DNA of 44,656 bases from assembly GCA_017460665.1 (NCBI GenBank), contig JAFUAO010000028.1, positions 1-44,656 of the forward strand, in the 5' to 3' direction. Below the pieces are notes generated by a model. It worked only from the letters and a program-made list of their open reading frames with translations, was not told the origin of the DNA and did no database searches. The position numbers and the translations under genes are program-made. This document shows, piece after piece, positions 39,066 through 44,656 of the stretch. Origin of the DNA: Ruminococcus sp. (GTDB lineage Bacteria; Bacillota; Clostridia; Oscillospirales; Ruminococcaceae). The stretch's first letter is position 1, and every line of letters begins with the position of its first letter.

Positions 39066-40922
39066 ATGGACATTTACGGTTTTTACAAGGGCGAGGCCTT
39101 CTCCGCCTATGAGTTTTTGGGAGCCCATCTGACCGGCGAGGCCACGGTCTTCCGCACCTACGCCCCCAACGCCTCGGCAGTTTCGGTCATCGGAGACTTC
39201 ACCGGCTGGGAGCCCCTCCCCATGGAGCGCATCGCCGACGGCCGCTTCTACGAGCTCTCCTGCCCGGAGGCCAAGGAGGGTATGCGCTACAAGTACCGGA
39301 TCTTCGACCGTGAGGGCAAGTTCATCGACCACTGCGATCCCTACGGCTACGGCATGGAGGTCCGCCCGGGGACCTGCTCTGTGATCCGGGATATTTCCGG
39401 ATACCGTTTCTCCGACGAGAAGTGGCTCTCTCAGCGCAGCGACTGCCGGGATAAGCCTCTGAACATCTACGAGGTCCACCTCGGCTCTTGGAAGCGCCGT
39501 GAGGGCACCGTTCCTCATGAGAAGGAGGATCCGCCCATGGACGTTTCCGGCATGACAGGGGAGGAGATCGTGGCCGCCGAGGGCTGGCTGTCCTACTCTG
39601 AGATCGCCGACGAGCTGGTGGAGTATGTGAAGTCCTTCGGCTACACTCACATCGAGCTCATGCCGCTGGCCGAGCACCCCAGCGACGAGTCCTGGGGCTA
39701 TCAGATCACCGGATTTTTCGCACCCACCTCCCGATACGGCACTCCCAAGCAGCTCATGGAGCTGGTGGACAAGGCTCATCAGGCCGGGATCGGCGTGATC
39801 ATGGACTTCGTGCCGGTGCATTTCGCCGTGGACCACTACGCCCTCACCGAGTACGACGGAACGAGGCTGTATGAGTTCCCCGACGACGATGCCGCTTATA
39901 ACGAGTGGGGGAGCCGCAACTTCATGCACTCAAAGGGCGAGGTGCGCTCGTTTTTGCAGTCTGCTGCGGAATACTGGCTGGGCGTCTACCACTTCGACGG
40001 CCTGCGTATGGACGCTGTCCGGAACATGATCTACTGGAACGGCCGGGAGTACCTTGGCGAGAACCGGTATGCGATCCAGCTCCTGAAGGATATGAACTGC
40101 GGACTAAAGGCTCGTCACCCCTCGGCGATGCTCATTGCGGAGGACTCCTCCTCCCACCCGAAGGTAGCGGCACCGGTGTTCGACGGAGGCCTGGGCTTCG
40201 ACTACAAATGGGACCTGGGCTGGATGCACGACACTCTGGAGTATTTCCAGAGCGCCCCGATCTACCGCACAAGGGACTACCATAAGCTGACCTTCTCCAT
40301 GCTGTATTTCTACAATGAGCGGTATATCCTGCCTCTGTCTCACGACGAGGTGGTCCACGGAAAGGCCACGATCGTCCAGAAGATGAACGGCCAGTACGAG
40401 GATAAGTTCCCACAGGCGAGGGCGATGTATATGTACATGATCGCCCACCCCGGCAAGAAGCTGAACTTCATGGGCAGCGAGTTCGGGCAGCTCCGTGAAT
40501 GGGACGAGAAGCGTGAGCAGGACTGGGCCATGCTGAAATACCCGATGCACGACTCCTTCCGGGAGTATATCCGTGAGCTGAACCGGATCTACCTGGATCA
40601 CACCGCGCTGCATTACGACTACGACCCGACGAATTTCATGTGGGAGGACTGCTCCTCTGCCGACAGGTGCGTCTATGCGATCAGAAGAAAGAGCGCAGAC
40701 GGCGATATACTGGCGGTGCTGAACTTCTCCGACTGGTATCAGCCGGACTATTCCGTGAACGTTGGGGAGGACTACGAGGCGGAGCTCCTGCTGGACTCCG
40801 ACAGCCAGCGCTTCTCCGGCACCACCCCTGAGGGCCAGACCTCTCTCCGTCAGCAGGGAGGCATCCTCGGCATGGACATACCTCCCTACAGCGGAAGGCT
40901 GCTGCTCCTTAAGCGTAAATGA
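39066..40922 (+). CDS. glgB: 1,4-alpha-glucan branching enzyme
   Basis: 618 residues from ATG 39066, after GGAGATGA. It makes alpha-1,6 branches in glycogen. The N-terminal CBM48 domain (about 20-105, VSVIGDFTGWEPLPM) precedes the GH13 barrel: IEVHLGSW, IMDFVPVHF, GLRMDAVRNM (nucleophile Asp 316), IAEDSSSHP (Glu 359) and LPLSHDEVVHGK (region IV). A C-terminal all-beta domain ends the protein. Other glycogen genes (glgA, C, P) are not in the window, so it is a solitary gene. No good -10/-35 was found just upstream. Confidence 0.96.
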   Translation: MDIYGFYKGEAFSAYEFLGAHLTGEATVFRTYAPNASAVSVIGDFTGWEPLPMERIADGRFYELSCPEAKEGMRYKYRIFDREGKFIDHCDPYGYGMEVRPGTCSVIRDISGYRFSDEKWLSQRSDCRDKPLNIYEVHLGSWKRREGTVPHEKEDPPMDVSGMTGEEIVAAEGWLSYSEIADELVEYVKSFGYTHIELMPLAEHPSDESWGYQITGFFAPTSRYGTPKQLMELVDKAHQAGIGVIMDFVPVHFAVDHYALTEYDGTRLYEFPDDDAAYNEWGSRNFMHSKGEVRSFLQSAAEYWLGVYHFDGLRMDAVRNMIYWNGREYLGENRYAIQLLKDMNCGLKARHPSAMLIAEDSSSHPKVAAPVFDGGLGFDYKWDLGWMHDTLEYFQSAPIYRTRDYHKLTFSMLYFYNERYILPLSHDEVVHGKATIVQKMNGQYEDKFPQARAMYMYMIAHPGKKLNFMGSEFGQLREWDEKREQDWAMLKYPMHDSFREYIRELNRIYLDHTALHYDYDPTNFMWEDCSSADRCVYAIRRKSADGDILAVLNFSDWYQPDYSVNVGEDYEAELLLDSDSQRFSGTTPEGQTSLRQQGGILGMDIPPYSGRLLLLKRK

Positions 40923-40954
40923 GCCGCAGATGAGGCCCACCCCAAGGAAGAGTG

Positions 40955-40992
40955 AAAATATTGCTCATTTGAGGGGAACTTCGCAATATTTT
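40955..40992 (+). promoter_or_regulatory. Inverted repeat upstream of the sigma-factor promoter
   Basis: AAAATATTGC (40955-40964) and GCAATATTTT (40983-40992) are perfect inverse complements with an 18-base spacer, ending three bases before the -35. It may be an operator or a weak terminator for glgB. Confidence 0.5.
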
Positions 40993-40994
40993 GC

Positions 40995-41023
40995 TTGACA
41001 AAGCATGGGCGGAGTGATACAAT
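40995..41023 (+). promoter_or_regulatory. SigA promoter of the sigma-factor operon
   Basis: TTGACA at 40995-41000, a 17-base spacer, TACAAT at 41018-41023 with extended -10 TGA. Transcription should start near 41030, 25 bases before the chosen start codon. Confidence 0.85.
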
Positions 41024-41054
41024 ATTAGTGAGCGCAATGAAGGGAGGTCAGATC

Positions 41055-41531
41055 TTGATCACTTCTGAAAACTGCGAAAAGATCATCGGCGAATACTACC
41101 GTGAGATATATAATTACTGCTTCGCCAAATTGAGATATGACCACCACGCAGCAGAGGATTGTACTCAGGACGTTTTTGTTACCTTCTTTTCAAAACACGA
41201 AAAGCTCGACCCTACGGTGAATATCCGTATCTGGCTCTACCGGACTGCGGATAATATCATCAAGACCTACCTTCGGAAGACGGACAGCAATACCGTCAGT
41301 CTGGACGATACCTTGGCACAGACTATCCCGGACCCGAAGGGCAATGAGATGGAGGAGGGCCCACAGCTTTTGGACTGCCTCACCGATGAGGAGCGCAGGC
41401 TGGTCCAGATCTATTACAGCTCGGACTTCGGCGATAAGAAAAAAGCCGCAGCAGAGCTGGGCATGACCCTTCCGGCTCTCTACCAGCGCATACATAAGAT
41501 AAAAAAGAAATTAAAAAGCAGCGACCCTTGA
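41055..41531 (+). CDS. RNA polymerase sigma factor, sigma-70 family (ECF type)
   Basis: 158 residues from TTG 41055, seven bases after GGGAGG; the ATG 41037 would lie within the leader ahead of that ribosome site. Region 2 (about 10-80: EIYNYCFAKLRYDHHAAEDCTQDVF, IRIWLYRTADNIIKTYLR) and region 4 (about 105-158, LTDEERRLVQIYYSSDFGDKKKAAAELGMTLPALYQRIHKIKKKLK) are both present, with no region 1 or 3, as in extracytoplasmic-function sigma factors. The next gene encodes a matching membrane anti-sigma protein. Confidence 0.92.
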   Translation: MITSENCEKIIGEYYREIYNYCFAKLRYDHHAAEDCTQDVFVTFFSKHEKLDPTVNIRIWLYRTADNIIKTYLRKTDSNTVSLDDTLAQTIPDPKGNEMEEGPQLLDCLTDEERRLVQIYYSSDFGDKKKAAAELGMTLPALYQRIHKIKKKLKSSDP

Positions 41532-41601
41532 ACAAAAAAGCCTGAACGTTTTTGTGCAATTCTACAAAGATGGTCAAACATAGAAAAAAGTCGGCTTTTT
41601 T
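41532..41601 (+). promoter_or_regulatory. A/T-rich hairpins between the sigma factor and anti-sigma genes
   Basis: ACAAAAA/TTTTTGT (41532-41555) and AAAAAAG-TCGG-CTTTTTT (41584-41601). These may weaken or uncouple transcription of the anti-sigma gene. No classical promoter was recognised in the 116-base gap. Confidence 0.35.
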
Positions 41602-41647
41602 CGGACATTTATATTAGAGAATAGAAAATACAAGGAGTTGTTTCCTG

Positions 41648-42541
41648 ATGAAAGACAATATACTGTATGATGATAATTTACAGGGGAATATGTTGAACGA
41701 TCTGCAGGCTATGCTGGATGAGGCTCTTGCGGCGCCTGTCGAGGAGAGGGACTTCGACAGCATCGCAGAGATCACAGCCGCTATCACTGAGATAGCCGGC
41801 GGCAGCATCAGCGATGAGACTGTCTCGGCCCGTGCCAGCGAGACCGCCGAGCAGGTGGTCAGCGCCCACCGCCGCAGAAGGATCAGCCGTGTCGTTAAAT
41901 GGGCTGCGGCCCTTAGCGCCTGCTTTGCCTTGAGCCTCTCGCTGAACCTGTATTCCTTCACCACCTTCGGCGTCAGCGCTGTTGAGGCAGCGGTCCGTAT
42001 CGTTCAGAACGGCTTCTCCGTGGACCTCTCTAAGGAGACCTATGAGAGCGAGTTCCTTGACCCGTCCTTCGGCAAGACCATTACCGGACAGCCTCCGTAT
42101 GAGTCCGATCCCGGAGACGGCCTTACGGCTTCTGTGATAGGGAACGCTATGCTGGATAATTGCCTTGAGAACGGCTTCTTCCCTTGCTATCCCAAGAGCG
42201 ATCTGCCTGTTCAGGTGGAGCTCACTGACTTTGAGTACAAGGAGCAGCAGGATTCTCAAGACTTCTACTTCACCTTCACCGGCGAGGACGTACAGCTCGA
42301 CATCATCGTTGAGAACTACGGCAGCAAGCAGGATATTCCTGAGTTCCTGATCCCCAGCGCCAGGTCGAATTACAGTACCTATGAGAGCGGCGTCATAAGA
42401 TTTTACCTGTTTGAAGAGGAAGACCTCAATACCACGGTCTTCAATTTCGACAGCGCCGTCTATACTATAGTAGGACGAGGCATTGAGCGCAATGTTCTGG
42501 TCGATCTTACCGGCAGCTTCGCCGCAGTCAAGGAGAATTAA
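41648..42541 (+). CDS. Transmembrane anti-sigma-factor-like protein
   Basis: 297 residues; ATG 41648 after AAGGAG. The cytoplasmic part (1-80) is acidic and helical, with a basic stop-transfer region (RRRRISRVVK), one membrane segment (about 82-104, AALSACFALSLSLNLYSF) and an outer domain (about 105-297). This topology next to an ECF sigma gene is that of anti-sigma factors; no classical zinc-containing anti-sigma motif (HxxxCxxC) is visible. The outer domain, of unknown ligand, may sense an envelope signal; DUF4367-like similarity is possible. Confidence 0.72.
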   Translation: MKDNILYDDNLQGNMLNDLQAMLDEALAAPVEERDFDSIAEITAAITEIAGGSISDETVSARASETAEQVVSAHRRRRISRVVKWAAALSACFALSLSLNLYSFTTFGVSAVEAAVRIVQNGFSVDLSKETYESEFLDPSFGKTITGQPPYESDPGDGLTASVIGNAMLDNCLENGFFPCYPKSDLPVQVELTDFEYKEQQDSQDFYFTFTGEDVQLDIIVENYGSKQDIPEFLIPSARSNYSTYESGVIRFYLFEEEDLNTTVFNFDSAVYTIVGRGIERNVLVDLTGSFAAVKEN

Positions 42542-42550
42542 AAGCGGAGA

Positions 42551-43273
42551 ATGAAGAAGAGATATATTTTACCTGTCCTGGTAGCAGGAGCGCTCATCGC
42601 TGCTGCACCGGCAGTCAGCGAGCCGTATCGGGCTTTCAGCGCTTCGGACAGCGGACAGGTATACGGACTCATACTGAAGTGCAGCCTTGGTATCACCAGG
42701 AACGCCAGCGGTGAGCTCTGTATAACAGCTAAAACACAAGCCACCGGCCTTATGGCTGAGGTGGGCTTCACCGACATCGTCCTCCAGAGGAGCGAGGACG
42801 GCGAGAATTGGACCGAGGAAAAACGCTTCGGCGGGAGCTCCGGGAAGAACGTGCGGTATCATACCGTTGACGGACTGACGGCTCCGGCTGAGGCTGGATA
42901 TTACTACAGAGCAGTATGTACCCATTTCGTAAGGAGCGCAGATATAGGCGGCTCCGGAGAGCAGGTACAGACTGCTGAGAACAGCTCAAGGGCCATGTGG
43001 ATCAGCAAGAGCAGCGACACGAAGAGCGAGCCTGCGGGCACTCTGCCGTCGAGCGGCCCAAAGCAGGGGACTGAGCCGGCAGAGACTCAGACAGCGGCGG
43101 AAGTAACTACGACAACAGCAAGCACAGCGGCGGCTGCCACTACAACGGCAGGCGGCGCTAAGACCGAGGGGACCGGCTCTCCTGCAACGGGCGCTAAGGC
43201 TCCAATAGGAGCGGCATCAGCTCTCACAGCAGCGTCAGCAGCGGCAGTCCTCACAAAGAAAAGAAGAACATGA
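42551..43273 (+). CDS. Secreted surface protein with an SPATG-type sorting signal
   Basis: 240 residues, ten bases after the anti-sigma stop. A signal peptide (1-22) ends near APAVSEP. The body (35-135) is beta-rich, with paired Cys (about residues 44, 58 and 119), then a Thr/Ala/Ser/Glu-rich stalk (about 155-205). The end is SPATG, a hydrophobic segment, and KKRRT, the layout of a sortase signal with SPxTG in place of LPxTG. Class B-type sortases of C. difficile use (S/P)PxTG motifs. No sortase gene is in the window. It probably depends on the adjacent sigma factor, since it ends the same operon. Confidence 0.75.
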   Translation: MKKRYILPVLVAGALIAAAPAVSEPYRAFSASDSGQVYGLILKCSLGITRNASGELCITAKTQATGLMAEVGFTDIVLQRSEDGENWTEEKRFGGSSGKNVRYHTVDGLTAPAEAGYYYRAVCTHFVRSADIGGSGEQVQTAENSSRAMWISKSSDTKSEPAGTLPSSGPKQGTEPAETQTAAEVTTTTASTAAAATTTAGGAKTEGTGSPATGAKAPIGAASALTAASAAAVLTKKRRT

Positions 43274-43307
43274 AACGGCGTTTACTAAGAAGAAGTAAGC
43301 GCCGTTT
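43273..43307 (+). terminator. Terminator of the sigma-factor operon
   Basis: AAACGGCGTTTACT pairs with AGTAAGCGCCGTTT (14 pairs, one G-T), followed by a T run. Confidence 0.9.
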
Positions 43308-43312
43308 TTGCG

Positions 43313-43451
43313 TAAAAAGGAACACCGCCGTGGGATGTCAGTCAGCCACGGCGGTGCTCCTTATCTGAAAAGGTGTGTTATGAAAACGCTCGGAGGTATA
43401 GAGAGCGTCGGAAGTGGTCGATGTATGTCAAACAGTCTTTCTCTCTACTGT
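43313..43451 (-). ncRNA. Probable small RNA on the minus strand
   Basis: Transcription should begin near 43451 from the consensus promoter at 43458-43486. It ends at a strong hairpin, CACCGCCGTGG (43323-43333) and CCACGGCGGTG (43346-43356), followed on this strand by TTCCTTTTT. The RNA of about 140 bases has no convincing reading frame. Inside it CGCTC and GAGCG (about 43388-43407) can pair. The layout, a short RNA with its own promoter and terminator, resembles antisense antitoxin RNAs of type I systems, but no small hydrophobic toxin gene was found opposite it. Confidence 0.55.
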
Positions 43452-43457
43452 GATCTC

Positions 43458-43486
43458 ATTATACCCTATCCTGGAAGAAAATGCAA
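43458..43486 (-). promoter_or_regulatory. SigA promoter of the candidate small RNA
   Basis: On the minus strand, TTGCAT (43481-43486), a 17-base spacer and TATAAT (43458-43463). Confidence 0.75.
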
Positions 43487-43557
43487 TAACAGGAAGTTAT
43501 CAGTAAAAATACAATTCAGTTCCGCAAAAATTACAGAATAATGAAGACGGTTACACA

Positions 43558-43760
43558 AAAGGGCGGACTTTGTCCGCCCTCTTTAATTCGGAATTAGGAA
43601 TTCGTAATTTGCGGTGTCCGCCTAACGGCGGACATATTTGTAGGGGCGCACATCGTGCGCCCGTGCCTCCCCGAGGGTCTGTAGGGACGGCCATTGGCCG
43701 TCCGCATGATCGTAGGAGCGGACCCATGTGTCCGCCCGGCCGTGTGAGCACGGCCTCCGT
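43558..43760. repeat. Palindromic repeat cluster, second copy
   Basis: A GGGCGGAC-TTT-GTCCGCCC hairpin (43561-43579) leads into an A/T tract of AATTCGGAATT type (43584-43612). GC-rich units follow: GTCCGCC/GGCGGAC (about 43616-43633), GGGGCGCAC/GTGCGCCC (43642-43661), GGACGGCC-ATT-GGCCGTCC (43684-43702), and GCGGAC/GTCCGC (43718-43736). The third and second are the reverse complements of units in the 8.6-kb cluster. No gene is supported. The remaining 43761-43833 holds nothing recognisable. Confidence 0.7.
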
Positions 43761-43833
43761 GGGTCTGATGTCCAAAAAGACTGTAAGAAATTTCTTTGCC
43801 CATTTTTCCTGCCTTCTGCATAAAATAAAGTAA

Positions 43834-43948
43834 ACAGCAGTGTGATATGCGCCGTTCCGGAGTGGCCCTGCGCCCGTGGATAGCTCCGGAGCCCATGGCG
43901 CAGCTCCGGAGAGCCGGGAAGACCCTTAGTATCAGACTGCTGTTTTTA
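43834..43948. repeat. Nested long inverted repeat downstream of spoIIID
   Basis: The outer arms are ACAGCAGTGTGATA (43834-43847) and TATCAGACTGCTGT (43930-43943), 13 of 14 pairs. Inside, TCCGGAG (43856-43862) pairs with CTCCGGA (43904-43910), and CTGCGCC (43868-43874) with GGCGCAG (43897-43903). T's follow the right arm on the + strand, and the minus strand also has a T-rich exit. It could be an elaborate terminator for spoIIID, an RNA structure, or a small mobile remnant. Confidence 0.6.
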
Positions 43949-43970
43949 GATAGATCGGCCGGCGGCAGCC

Positions 43971-44264
43971 CTAATGCCGCTGCCGGCTCAAATTAGCGGC
44001 GCTGCTGCGCTTTTCCGCGATCTCACGGTACTTCCGCTTTGTTGCCATGCCTCCACGGATATGGCGCTCCTGCTTGTTGATCTGGAGGATGGCCTTGACC
44101 TTTGCGTAGAGCTCAGGGTCCTCCCGGCGGAGCCTCTCTGAAACATCCTTATGGACAGTTGACTTTGATATGCCGAATTTCTGCGCTGCGGCACGGACGG
44201 TAGACCTATGCTCGATGATGTACCGGCCGAGTATGACCGCACGCTGATCAGGCTGGGCTTTCAA
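43971..44264 (-). CDS. spoIIID: Sporulation transcriptional regulator SpoIIID
   Basis: 97 residues from TTG 44264, five bases after AAAGGAGGG. SpoIIID is a small DNA-binding protein that reshapes mother-cell gene expression after SigE becomes active. The helix-turn-helix is STVRAAAQKFGISKSTVHKDVSERL (about 21-46), followed by ELYAKVKAIL and the family end HIRGGMATKRKY. A SigE-like promoter lies upstream. Its presence indicates that the organism, or a recent ancestor, forms spores. Confidence 0.96.
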   Translation of the reverse strand: MKAQPDQRAVILGRYIIEHRSTVRAAAQKFGISKSTVHKDVSERLRREDPELYAKVKAILQINKQERHIRGGMATKRKYREIAEKRSSAANLSRQRH

Positions 44265-44295
44265 GCTATCCCTCCTTTGCTGGGGTCTTCCTTAA

Positions 44296-44324
44296 AATAT
44301 ATGTGCGCAGCCGGCTGAATATAC
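44296..44324 (-). promoter_or_regulatory. SigE-type sporulation promoter of spoIIID
   Basis: On the minus strand, GTATATT (44318-44324), a 14-base spacer and CATATATT (44296-44303). The SigE consensus from B. subtilis is KMATATT, 14-15 bases, CATACANT. This matches at all but one position of each element, and spoIIID is a known SigE target there. No good SigA promoter competes. Confidence 0.7.
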
Positions 44325-44347
44325 TGAGGAAAAAGGGGAAGACTACT

Positions 44348-44365
44348 ATTGTTCCTAGGAACAAT
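44348..44365 (+). promoter_or_regulatory. Perfect 18-base palindrome before the Cys-rich gene
   Basis: ATTGTTCCTAGGAACAAT is self-complementary end to end and sits just before AAAGGAG of the next gene. It could be an operator for a dimeric regulator or a short hairpin (7-base-pair stem, CTAG loop). Confidence 0.5.
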
Positions 44366-44384
44366 AACTCAAAGGAGAACAGCT

Positions 44385-44561
44385 ATGGAAAACAAGAGCA
44401 AGAACGAAAGCATCAAGTGCAGCGTCTCTCAGTGCAAGCATAACATGGTGACAGAGGACTACTGCTGTCTGGACTGCATATCAGTGGGCACCCACGAGCC
44501 AGATCCCGAGGTGCCGGAATGTACCGACTGCAACTCCTTCTGTAAAAGGACAGGCTGCTGA
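44385..44561 (+). CDS. Small Cys-rich protein, DUF1540-like
   Basis: 58 residues from ATG 44385, seven bases after AAAGGAG. It has a high Cys content: IKCSVSQCKHN ... DYCCLDCISVG ... CTDCNSFCKRTGC. The CSVxxCxxN ... YC start and the ending CxxCxSFC match DUF1540, a small protein family thought to bind metal and frequent in spore-formers. It is divergent from spoIIID, with about 120 bases between. The remaining 44562-44656 shows no gene or clear terminator. Confidence 0.8.
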   Translation: MENKSKNESIKCSVSQCKHNMVTEDYCCLDCISVGTHEPDPEVPECTDCNSFCKRTGC

Positions 44562-44656
44562 GCCGCCCCTTCGGGGGTACATATCATGTGGAATTGTGCA
44601 AAAGCGATAAAATCAACAGGCGATTACAGTCAAATCGGGAAAAATTCTTCTCAGCC

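Noticed and set aside
43308-43541. A + strand frame of 77 codons opposite the candidate small RNA
   Set aside because: It begins in a terminator, has no ribosome site, and runs against a strong minus-strand promoter. A shorter start at 43425 gives 38 unremarkable residues.
43570-43896. Frames on both strands in the second repeat cluster
   Set aside because: They are made of the same repeat units seen at 8.6 kb and have no coding features.

Overview
The window looks like chromosomal core sequence from a spore-forming, GC-rich Gram-positive bacterium of the Oscillospiraceae (Ruminococcaceae), most likely a Ruminococcus or close relative. The evidence is a dockerin-bearing leucine-rich-repeat secreted protein, SpoIIID behind a good SigE-type promoter, the Firmicutes division cluster (sepF, ylmH, divIVA), a Gram-positive Hfq next to miaA, and strong A/G-rich Shine-Dalgarno sequences. 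I cannot name a species. No tRNA, rRNA, CRISPR array, transposase or phage gene was recognised.

Layout. 1-448 is the start of a leftward secreted protein. 688-6239 is a rightward operon: small membrane protein, 2-hydroxyacid dehydrogenase, proB, proA and a large Ala/Glu-repeat membrane protein. 6414-7031 is an ECF transporter S component, convergent with a GH25 lysozyme (7089-8057). 8058-8842 has no gene and is full of palindromic repeats. 8843-19357 is a long rightward series: miaB, two paralogous lipoproteins, a YlbF-family protein with a Cys-rich tail, mutS, two small genes, mutL, two small membrane proteins, miaA and hfq. It combines mismatch repair, tRNA A37 modification (both MiaA and MiaB) and RNA regulation.

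19372-28627 is the division and export cluster: HlyD-like protein, YggS/YlmE, sepF, ylmH, divIVA, ileS, lspA, an RluD-type synthase, a HAD phosphatase and a tiny protein carrying the motif of a sodium-pump decarboxylase beta subunit. 28666-30457 is a split transketolase. 30614-35290 holds surface and regulatory genes, each behind its own promoter: LRR-dockerin protein, AraC regulator, VanY-like peptidase and an OppA-like lipoprotein with an EF-hand-like loop. 35347-38923 runs leftward: a SirTM sirtuin with its zinc-containing macrodomain partner, an Rrf2 regulator with an NAD(P)-binding protein (like ywnA/ywnB), and a TetR regulator. glgB follows, then a sigma factor / anti-sigma / secreted protein operon whose last product ends in an SPATG sorting-type signal. 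The right end holds a gene-poor stretch (43274-43970), spoIIID and a Cys-rich DUF1540-like gene.

The points most worth following are outside ordinary genes: a composite palindromic element present twice in opposite orientation (near 8.6 kb and 43.7 kb), a probable minus-strand small RNA at 43313-43451, a nested long hairpin at 43834-43948, the sigma/anti-sigma/SPATG operon, and the SirTM-macrodomain pair without its usual lipoyl partners. I found no clear new defence or biosynthetic system.
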